From an uncultured Gemmatimonadota bacterium (GTDB lineage: Bacteria > Gemmatimonadota > Gemmatimonadetes > Gemmatimonadales > Gemmatimonadaceae), in contig CAMLEQ010000288.1 of NCBI GenBank assembly GCA_946479015.1, forward strand, positions 1-5,367: a DNA stretch of 5,367 bases. Direction: 5' to 3'. A program made the translations under genes and the position numbers. The notes under the pieces are model-generated. The model made no database searches. It was not told the origin of the DNA and was given only the letters and a program-made list of their open reading frames with translations. This document shows, one piece after another, positions 1-5,367 of the stretch (the first letter of the stretch is position 1; the number at the start of each line of letters is the position of its first letter).

Positions 1-883
1 GCTCCCGTTCACCGGCGCGATCGCGCCGCGCATCAACGGCTCGCGCCGCTGGGTGTACCTGGGCTTCGCCTTCCAGTCGTCGGAGCTCGGCAAGCTCGCC
101 GTGGTGGCGTGGACCTCCATGCTGATCGTGAAGAAGGGGGACCTCATGCGCCGCCTGACGAAGGGGCTCCTCCCGTTCCTGGTCGTGCTGGCGGTGCTGA
201 ACGTCCTCGTCATCATGGAGCCGGACCTGTCGATGGCGATGACCTTCACGCTCATCATGGGCGTGATCCTCTTCGCCGGCGGCGTGCGCATCGGACACGT
301 GGTGGTGCTCGGCGTGCTCTCGATCCCGCTCCTCTGGCACGAGGTGGAGAAGGTGCAGTACGCGCTCCTGCGCATGACGTCCTTCCTCGACCCGGGGAAG
401 GCGCCCACCGAGGCGAGCTACCAGCTCAAGCAGTCGCTCATCGCCGTCGGGTCGGGGGGCGCGTTCGGGGTGGGCTTCGGCCAGGGGCGACAGCAGATGG
501 GGTTCGTCCCCTTTCCGTACAACGACTTCATCGGGAGCAACATCGGGGAGGAGTGGGGGTTCGTGGGGCTCGTGGCGGTGACGCTCGCGTTCGCGCTCTA
601 CGGCTGGCTCGGCTTCCGCATCGCGCGCCGGGCGCGCACTCCCTTCCAGCAGCTCATGGCGCTGGGGATCACCTTCACCATGGTGAGCACGGCGTTCCTG
701 CACATCGGCGTGGTGATCGGGCTCCTGCCCACCACGGGGCTCACGCTCCCGTTCATCTCGTACGGGCGCACGAACCTGGTGATGTCGATCCTCATGACGG
801 GGATCCTCGTGAACATCGGCAGCGTGCGCGAGCGAGTGGTCGGCGCGCACGCCACCGACCCGGTGTCGGTGACCGACCAGTGA
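1..883 (+). CDS. ftsW: FtsW, septal SEDS-family peptidoglycan glycosyltransferase (5' end cut off by the window)
   Basis: FtsW is a multi-pass membrane enzyme that polymerises lipid II into glycan strands at the division septum, working with a class B PBP. The frame is open from the left edge (first full codon at base 2) and gives 293 visible residues ending at TGA 881-883. SEDS proteins usually have about 380-420 residues and ten membrane segments, so roughly the first quarter is missing. Visible SEDS landmarks, numbered from base 2, are NGSRRW (12-17), FQSSELGKL (24-32), EPDLS (73-77), QSLIAVGSGG, and NDFIGSNIGEEWGF. The last contains Asp175, aligning with the catalytic Asp of the family TDFIF motif. 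PTTGLTLPFISYG lies near the C-terminus. Six or seven hydrophobic segments are visible, followed by a short polar tail. RodA is a close paralogue, but the neighbouring murG and murC favour FtsW. Odd points: SYGRTNL replaces SYGGSS, and FLHIG replaces the usual NIG. The stop overlaps the murG start. Confidence 0.95.
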   Translation, partial: LPFTGAIAPRINGSRRWVYLGFAFQSSELGKLAVVAWTSMLIVKKGDLMRRLTKGLLPFLVVLAVLNVLVIMEPDLSMAMTFTLIMGVILFAGGVRIGHVVVLGVLSIPLLWHEVEKVQYALLRMTSFLDPGKAPTEASYQLKQSLIAVGSGGAFGVGFGQGRQQMGFVPFPYNDFIGSNIGEEWGFVGLVAVTLAFALYGWLGFRIARRARTPFQQLMALGITFTMVSTAFLHIGVVIGLLPTTGLTLPFISYGRTNLVMSILMTGILVNIGSVRERVVGAHATDPVSVTDQ

Positions 884-2013
884 GGATCGTGTTCGCCGGC
901 GGGGGAACCGGGGGGCACCTGTACCCCGGGCTCGCCATCGCCCGTGCCCTCGTGCGGCTCGAGCCGGCGGTGCGCCCCTTCTTCGTGGGGGCACGCCGCG
1001 GGATCGAGCGCGAGGTGCTGCCCAAGACGGAATTCGAGCACTTGCTGCTCGACCTGCACCCGCTCTACCGGTCTCGCCCGTGGGAGAACTGGCGCACCGC
1101 CGCGGGACTCGCGGGGGCGTGGCGGGCGCTGTCTCGCGCGCTCGGCACGGAGTCCCCGCGCGTGGTGGTGGGCACGGGGGGGTACGCCTCCGGGGCGACG
1201 CTGGCCTGGGGGGTGGCGCACGGCGTGCCGATCGCGCTCCAGGAGCAGAACTCCCACCCCGGCATCACCACGCGGATCTTCAGCCGGTGGGCGCGCGAGC
1301 TCTACCTCGGCTACGGTGAGGCGGCGCGGCTGCTTCACCCGCCGCGCGGCGCGTGGATGGGGGAGACGGGGAATCCGGTGGCCCCGCCGCCGGAGCCGCG
1401 TCCCGACCGCGCCGCCGCCAGGCGCCGGTGGGGATTCCCCGAGCACGGCGGGACGGTGCTCCTCATCTTCGGCGGGAGCCAGGGGGCGCGGGCGGTGAAC
1501 GAGGTGGTGGACGCGTGGATCGCGCGCGGGGTGCCGGACGGGGTGTTCGTGATCTGGGGGACGGGGCGGGGGAGCCATGCCCGCTTCGCCGGGCGCGAGA
1601 GCGAGCGCGTGCGGGTGGTTCCCTATCTCTCCCCGATCGAGGAGGCGTACGCCGCCTCCGACCTGGCGGTGGCCCGGGCCGGCGCGCTCACGCTCGCCGA
1701 GCTGTGCGCGTGGGGGATCCCGGCGATCCTCGTCCCGCTCCCGACGGCCGCGGCCGATCACCAGACGGCCAACGCGCGGGCGCTCGCGGGGGCGGATGCG
1801 GCGGTGATGGTGCCGCAGGCGGAGCTCACCGTGGAGCGGCTGGAGCGCGAGATCGGCGCGCTGACCGGAGACCCCGGGCGGCTGGCCGTGCTGGCGGGGC
1901 GCGCCGCGGCCCGGGGGCGCCCGCGCGCCGCCGAGGATATTGCCGAACGGCTACTTAACCTCGCCCACGTCGAGCAGCTTCGAGACTTGAGGGGAGCGGC
2001 GCGCCAGCAGTAG
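880..2013 (+). CDS. murG: MurG, UDP-GlcNAc:lipid I N-acetylglucosaminyltransferase
   Basis: MurG transfers GlcNAc from UDP-GlcNAc to lipid I, forming lipid II on the cytoplasmic face of the membrane. The 377-residue product is slightly longer than E. coli MurG (355). The GTG at 880 is chosen because it places the N-terminal glycine loop GGGTGGHLYP at residues 7-16, exactly where the family has it, and because it overlaps the ftsW stop as GTGA. There is no clear Shine-Dalgarno, so translation is probably coupled to ftsW. The N-terminal Rossmann domain also holds VGTGGYASG and QEQN (121-124; most families have HEQN). The C-terminal GT-B domain holds GGSQGAR (198-204), RAGALTLAE (266-274, with the sugar-nucleotide-binding Glu274), and DHQTAN (293-298). 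After ERLLNL the last 16 or so residues form a polar tail beyond the usual family end. The DNA for this tail contains a promoter-like sequence for murC. Confidence 0.97.
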   Translation: MRIVFAGGGTGGHLYPGLAIARALVRLEPAVRPFFVGARRGIEREVLPKTEFEHLLLDLHPLYRSRPWENWRTAAGLAGAWRALSRALGTESPRVVVGTGGYASGATLAWGVAHGVPIALQEQNSHPGITTRIFSRWARELYLGYGEAARLLHPPRGAWMGETGNPVAPPPEPRPDRAAARRRWGFPEHGGTVLLIFGGSQGARAVNEVVDAWIARGVPDGVFVIWGTGRGSHARFAGRESERVRVVPYLSPIEEAYAASDLAVARAGALTLAELCAWGIPAILVPLPTAAADHQTANARALAGADAAVMVPQAELTVERLEREIGALTGDPGRLAVLAGRAAARGRPRAAEDIAERLLNLAHVEQLRDLRGAARQQ

Positions 2014-2016
2014 ATT
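1987..2016 (+). promoter_or_regulatory. Candidate sigma70-type promoter for murC inside the end of murG
   Basis: TTGAGG at 1987-1992 (4 of 6 matches to TTGACA) and TAGATT at 2011-2016 (4 of 6 matches to TATAAT, keeping the first T, the A at position 2 and the final T) are separated by 18 bases. They lie in a local dip of GC content at the only non-overlapping gene junction of the window. The predicted start of transcription, about seven bases after the -10 box, is A2023. That leaves a leader of only about seven bases before ATG 2030, an almost leaderless message. This is a reading by eye, without a score against background. The GAGGGGAG at 1989-1996 could be read as a Shine-Dalgarno instead, but it is too far from either murC start candidate to work well. 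Confidence 0.45.
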
Positions 2017-2029
2017 GGCCGCACCCTTC

Positions 2030-3409
2030 ATGTCTCTCTTCTCCCCGTCCGATCCCCGCCCCGTCCACTTCATGGGTGTCGCCGGCGCCGGCATGAGCGC
2101 GCTGGCGGAGCTGCTCGTGCGCCGTGGCGTGCGCGTCACCGGGTGCGACGCGACGCCCGGTGCGACCGGCGACCTCGAGCGTCTCGGCATCCACGTGGAG
2201 CGCGGGCACGATCCCTCGCACGTGGAGGGAGCCCGGGCGCTCGTGGTGACCTCGGCGGTGCCGAAGAACCACCCCGAGCTCGAGCGGGCGCGCGCGCTCG
2301 GTGTGCCGGTGATCCGGCGGGCCGAGGCGCTGGCGGAGGCGGTGTCGGTGGGGGATGTGGTCGCGATCGCCGGCACGCACGGCAAGACCACCACCACCGT
2401 GATGACCACCGAGGCGCTCGCCGCCGCGGGGCTGGAGCCCACCGGCGTGGCCGGGGGGAGGGTGGGCGCGTGGGAGGGGAACCTGAGCGCCGGCGGGGAT
2501 CGCCTGTTCGTGGTGGAGGCGGACGAGTACGATCGCTCGTTCCTCGCGCTCGCGCCCACCGTCGCGGTGGTGACGAACGTGGAGGCCGACCACCTCGACA
2601 TCTACGCCGACCTCGCCGACATCCGCGACGCGTTCACGCGCTTCGCGCGCGGGGCGCGCGCGATCGTGCTCTGCGCCGATGATCCGGGCGCGAACACGCT
2701 GCCCATGCCGTCCACCGCCGAGATCATCCGGTACGGCGTGGAGTCGAGGGACGCGCGGTTGCTCGCGCGCGACGTGCGCCGGGAGGACGGCACCTCGCGC
2801 TTCCTCGTCGAGTACGACGGCGAGGTGGTGGGGGAGGCGTCGCTGCGCGTGCCGGGACGGCACAACGTGCTCAACGCGCTGGCCGCACTCGCGGGGGGGC
2901 TCGCCCTCGGCGTGAGCGTGGAGCGCATGACGGCGGGGCTCGCGCGCTTCGGCGGCGTGGAGCGGCGCTTCCAGCGGGTGGGGGAGGCGCGCGGGATCAC
3001 CATCGTGGACGACTACGCCCACCACCCCACGGAGATCCGCGCCGCGCTCGACGCGGCGCGCGCGGCGTTCCCGGGGCGGCGGATCGTGGCCGCGTTCCAG
3101 CCGCACCTCTTCACGCGCACGCGCGACTTCGCGGCCGAGTTCGGACTCGCGCTGGCGGCCGCGGACGCCATCTTTCTCACCGAGATCTATCCCGCCCGCG
3201 AGCGGCCCATCGAGGGCGTGAGCGCGGAGCTGATCGCCAGGGCGGCGCGGGACGCCGGCGGCGCGCTCGTCTGGCGCGGCGAGCGGAGCGCGCTGGCGGC
3301 GGCGCTCGCCGGCGCGGTGCGTGCCGGCGACGTGGTGCTCACCATCGGGGCGGGGGACATCACGCGCACGGGACCGGAGCTGCTCGCCCATTTGACGGCG
3401 GCGGCATGA
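2030..3409 (+). CDS. murC: MurC, UDP-N-acetylmuramate--L-alanine ligase
   Basis: MurC is the cytoplasmic ATP-dependent ligase that adds the first amino acid, L-alanine, to UDP-MurNAc. The 459-residue product has the full three-domain Mur ligase layout. The N-terminal UDP-binding domain has HFMGVAGAGMSALAELL (13-29; the family usually has GIGGAGM). The central ATPase domain has the P-loop GTHGKTTTT (115-123), EADEYDRSFL (163-172) and TNVEADHLDIY (182-192). The C-terminal domain has the GVERRFQRVGE stretch, DDYAHHPTE (327-335), the FQPHLFTRTRDF segment, and LTEIYPARE with its following PIEGVS. These separate it from MurD, MurE, MurF and Mpl. ATG 2030 is preferred because an in-frame TTG at 2015 is a rare start and would lie upstream of the predicted transcription start; the TTG would add five residues. 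Neither has a well-placed Shine-Dalgarno. The TGA overlaps the ftsQ ATG by four bases. Confidence 0.97.
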   Translation: MSLFSPSDPRPVHFMGVAGAGMSALAELLVRRGVRVTGCDATPGATGDLERLGIHVERGHDPSHVEGARALVVTSAVPKNHPELERARALGVPVIRRAEALAEAVSVGDVVAIAGTHGKTTTTVMTTEALAAAGLEPTGVAGGRVGAWEGNLSAGGDRLFVVEADEYDRSFLALAPTVAVVTNVEADHLDIYADLADIRDAFTRFARGARAIVLCADDPGANTLPMPSTAEIIRYGVESRDARLLARDVRREDGTSRFLVEYDGEVVGEASLRVPGRHNVLNALAALAGGLALGVSVERMTAGLARFGGVERRFQRVGEARGITIVDDYAHHPTEIRAALDAARAAFPGRRIVAAFQPHLFTRTRDFAAEFGLALAAADAIFLTEIYPARERPIEGVSAELIARAARDAGGALVWRGERSALAAALAGAVRAGDVVLTIGAGDITRTGPELLAHLTAAA

Positions 3410-4110
3410 CGCGCGTCCTGGAATGGGCGAGGCGGATCGGGTGGAGGGCTCCCGCGATCGTCGCCGTGGCGGCGCTCGTGGCGAGCGCGCCGTGGTGGGG
3501 CACGCGGCTCCTGTCGCACCTGTCGTACTTCCAGTTGCACCGCATCGAGATCTACGGGCGGCACTACATCCAACCCGCGGACGTGCTCGCGCGCCTTCGC
3601 GTGGACACCAACACTTCGATCTGGACGGATCTGGGAGTCCTGGAGCGGCGCGTGGCCTCGCACCCGCAGGTGCGCTCGGTCGAGATCGAGCGGAAGCTTC
3701 CCGGCACGCTGGTGGTGCGGCTGGTGGAGAACGCGCCCGTGGCCTTCGTCCCCGACGCGCGCGGCCTGCGCGTGGTCGACGCCGCCGGGCGCGCGCTGCC
3801 GATCGATCCCAGTCGCACGAGCGTGGACCTGCCGGTGGTGCCGCGCGCCGACACCGCCGTGCTCCGGCTGCTCGCGGATGTGCACGCGCGCACGCCGGAG
3901 CTGTACGACCGCATCAGCACCGTGCGCCGCGCGGGGAAGGACGAGCTCGCGCTCGCGCTCCCCGACGTGACCGTTCGCGCCATGGCCGACGTCTCCGCGC
4001 GGAGACTGGCCGACATCATTCCCGTCGAGCACGACCTCGCGCGCCGGCACGCGCGCGTGGCCGAGCTCGACCTCCGTTTCAGAGATCAGGTCATCGCCAG
4101 GCTGCAATGA
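3406..4110 (+). CDS. ftsQ: FtsQ/DivIB, cell division protein with POTRA domain
   Basis: FtsQ is a bitopic membrane protein of the divisome. With FtsL and FtsB it links the early FtsA/FtsZ ring to the septal synthase FtsW-FtsI. The 234-residue product is a little shorter than E. coli FtsQ (276). It has a short basic cytoplasmic N-terminus, one membrane segment at about residues 15-32, and a POTRA domain at about 43-112. The POTRA starts with FQLHRIEIYGRHYI and ends with the typical IERKLPGTLVVRLVENAPVA. A beta domain follows, ending in LDLRFRDQVIARL, which matches the family's closing DLR(Y/F)xDQ(I/V) element. The ATG at 3406 shares bases with the murC stop (ATGA), and no strong Shine-Dalgarno precedes it, so coupled translation is likely. 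Sequence conservation in this family is low, so the call rests on topology, the POTRA pattern, and its place before ftsA. Confidence 0.92.
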   Translation: MTRVLEWARRIGWRAPAIVAVAALVASAPWWGTRLLSHLSYFQLHRIEIYGRHYIQPADVLARLRVDTNTSIWTDLGVLERRVASHPQVRSVEIERKLPGTLVVRLVENAPVAFVPDARGLRVVDAAGRALPIDPSRTSVDLPVVPRADTAVLRLLADVHARTPELYDRISTVRRAGKDELALALPDVTVRAMADVSARRLADIIPVEHDLARRHARVAELDLRFRDQVIARLQ

Positions 4111-5367
4111 ATCCCGAACGCTTAGTCGCGGGCCTCGACATCGGCTCATCGCGCACCACGGCGGTCATCGCCGAGGTGGTGGGGGATCTCCCCAAGCATC
4201 CCGGCATCAAGATCCTCGGGGTGGGGCAGTCGCGCACCGCGGGGCTGCGGCGCGGGGTGGTGTCGGACATCGAGGAGACGACCCGCTCGATCCAGAAGGC
4301 GATGCAGGACGCCGAACGGATGGCGGGGGTGCAGGTCGAGTTCGTGTACGCCGGCATCGCGGGGGAGCACGTCGAGGCGATGACCAGCTCGGGCGTGGTG
4401 GCGGTGAACGGCGACGAGGTCACGCGTGCCGACGTGGAGCGCGCGAACGAGGTGGCGCGGACGCAGGCGATCCCGGCCGATCGCGAGCTGCTGCACGCGA
4501 TCCCGCAGGAGTACCGCGTGGACCGGAACGAGGGGATCCGCGATCCGGTCGGGATGATCGGGATGCGTCTGGAGACCGAGATGTACCTCGTGACCATCGG
4601 CGCCTCGCCGGCGATGAACCTCCGGAAGTCGGTGGAGCGCGCGGGGTACAAGGTGCGGGAGCTCGTGCTCGAGCCGCTCGCGAGCGCGCTCAGCGTGCTC
4701 ACGGAGGACGAGAAGGAGCTCGGCGTCGCGCTCGTGGAGATGGGCGCGGGCACCACCGACCTCGCGGTCTTCCACGAAGGGAAGATCCGCTTCCTCGGCA
4801 CGGTGAGCTTCGGCGGGAACAGCGTGACCAGTGACATCGTGCACGGGCTGGGCGTCACGCAGGCGGACGCGGAGCGGCTGAAGGAGCGCTACGGGTGCGC
4901 GTACGAGCCACTCCTCGCCGACTCGAACGAGGTCATCCAGCTTCCGAGCACCGTGGCGCAGGGGGAGCGGCAGATTCCGCGCGAGCTGCTCGCGCACATC
5001 ATCCATCAGCGGATGGACGAGATCTTCGAGCTCGTGAACCGGGAGATCGGTGGCGCGGGATTCACCGGGCGGTTGAGCGCGGGGGTGGTGCTCACCGGCG
5101 GCGCGGCGGCGATCCAGGGGGCCACCGAGCTGGCGAGCGACGTGTTCGGCACCGGCGTGCGCGTGGGAACGCCGGCGGAGAGCGTGGGAGGGCTGAGCGA
5201 TTCGGTGGAGGCCTCCCGCTTCTCCACGGTGGTGGGGCTCGCGCTCTACGGCGCGCACCGGGTGGCGCTCGGCGCCGCCGGATCGGCAGGCGGGCGGCGG
5301 CGCGGCGTGTCGGCGCCGGGGATGGACCGCCTGGCGCAGCGTGTCAAGACGTGGCTGCAGGATTTCT
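4107..5367 (+). CDS. ftsA: FtsA, actin-like membrane tether of the FtsZ ring (3' end cut off by the window)
   Basis: FtsA is an actin-family ATPase that binds the FtsZ C-terminal peptide and anchors it to the membrane by a C-terminal amphipathic helix. ATG 4107 overlaps the ftsQ stop (ATGA), and the frame stays open to the right edge, giving 420 full codons. Visible parts are phosphate-1 LDIGSSRTTAV (10-20), the FtsA-specific 1C (SHS2) domain at about 83-162 starting near VEFVYAGIAGEHV, phosphate-2 VEMGAGTTDLAVF (210-222), SFGGNSVTSDIVHGLG with AERLKERYG after it, and the adenosine-site GVVLTGGAAAIQG (326-338). After a Gly/Arg-rich linker, MDRLAQRVKTWLQDF looks like the membrane-targeting helix, so only a few codons are probably missing. 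The phosphate-2 loop has Glu211 where the actin superfamily usually has Asp. The 1C domain separates it from MreB and PilM. ftsZ is expected directly downstream. Confidence 0.96.
   Translation, partial: MNPERLVAGLDIGSSRTTAVIAEVVGDLPKHPGIKILGVGQSRTAGLRRGVVSDIEETTRSIQKAMQDAERMAGVQVEFVYAGIAGEHVEAMTSSGVVAVNGDEVTRADVERANEVARTQAIPADRELLHAIPQEYRVDRNEGIRDPVGMIGMRLETEMYLVTIGASPAMNLRKSVERAGYKVRELVLEPLASALSVLTEDEKELGVALVEMGAGTTDLAVFHEGKIRFLGTVSFGGNSVTSDIVHGLGVTQADAERLKERYGCAYEPLLADSNEVIQLPSTVAQGERQIPRELLAHIIHQRMDEIFELVNREIGGAGFTGRLSAGVVLTGGAAAIQGATELASDVFGTGVRVGTPAESVGGLSDSVEASRFSTVVGLALYGAHRVALGAAGSAGGRRRGVSAPGMDRLAQRVKTWLQDF

Noticed and set aside
109..879. In-frame upstream extension of murG reaching back through ftsW
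   Set aside because: The extra sequence is low-complexity Arg/His/Ala/Gly in a shifted frame of ftsW. The MurG family N-terminus begins exactly at GTG 880.
1942..1951. Small inverted repeat GCCGAACGGC near the end of murG as a terminator
   Set aside because: The stem is four base pairs with a two-base loop and no T run follows, so it cannot be supported as a terminator.
2015..2029. TTG at 2015 as the murC start
   Set aside because: It is a rare start codon with a purine-rich stretch 18 bases away, and it lies upstream of the predicted transcription start. ATG 2030 fits better, although the TTG cannot be excluded from sequence alone.
2081..2092. Perfect palindrome GCCGGCGCCGGC as an operator or terminator stem
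   Set aside because: It encodes the Ala-Gly-Ala-Gly of the conserved MurC nucleotide loop, and such GC palindromes are expected by chance at this composition.
1955..3391. Very long open frame on the minus strand opposite murC (and others opposite murG, ftsQ and ftsA)
   Set aside because: Its translation is rich in Arg, His, Ala and Gly with no recognisable motif. It mirrors the GC-rich third codon positions of murC, so it is a composition shadow.
3392..3420. TTGACG at 3392-3397 as a -35 box for ftsQ
   Set aside because: No -10-like hexamer lies 16-18 bases downstream; the region is GC-rich coding sequence of ftsQ.
1..5367. A hidden novel system (defence, mobile, toxin-antitoxin, RNA element)
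   Set aside because: All sequence apart from 16 bases is accounted for by five conserved dcw genes on one strand. I found no repeats, compositional break or leftover space for another system.

Overview
This window is an ordinary, well-preserved piece of a bacterial dcw (division and cell wall) cluster. Five genes lie on the plus strand: the 3' part of ftsW, complete murG, murC and ftsQ, and nearly all of ftsA, which runs off the right edge. The DNA is strongly GC-rich (about 70% by eye), and no stretch over 300 bases lacks a gene. I see no mobile element, RNA gene, CRISPR array, defence gene or other accessory system.

The organism is probably a member of the Gemmatimonadota or a near relative. 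This rests on very high GC combined with motif variants that I associate with the Fibrobacteres-Chlorobi-Bacteroidetes (FCB) side of the tree: MurC has EADEYDRSFL where E. coli-type enzymes have EADESD, and MurG has QEQNS where most have HEQN. The FtsW carries SYGRTNL in place of the usual SYGGSS. The taxon is an inference; there is no marker gene here to prove it.

Layout: ftsW (left edge to 883) overlaps murG (880-2013) by four bases. A 16-base gap separates murG from murC (2030-3409). murC overlaps ftsQ (3406-4110), and ftsQ overlaps ftsA (4107 to the right edge), each by four bases (ATGA). The murG-murC gap is the only break in the coupling, and a sigma70-like promoter sits exactly there. 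This suggests a second transcription unit, murC-ftsQ-ftsA and probably ftsZ, inside the cluster.

The genes work together as follows. MurC adds L-alanine to UDP-MurNAc in the cytoplasm. MurG converts lipid I to lipid II at the inner face of the membrane. FtsW polymerises lipid II into septal glycan outside the membrane, with a partner class B PBP. FtsQ (with FtsL and FtsB) and FtsA (with FtsZ) recruit and activate the septal synthase. The murB and ddl genes that often lie between murC and ftsQ are absent here.
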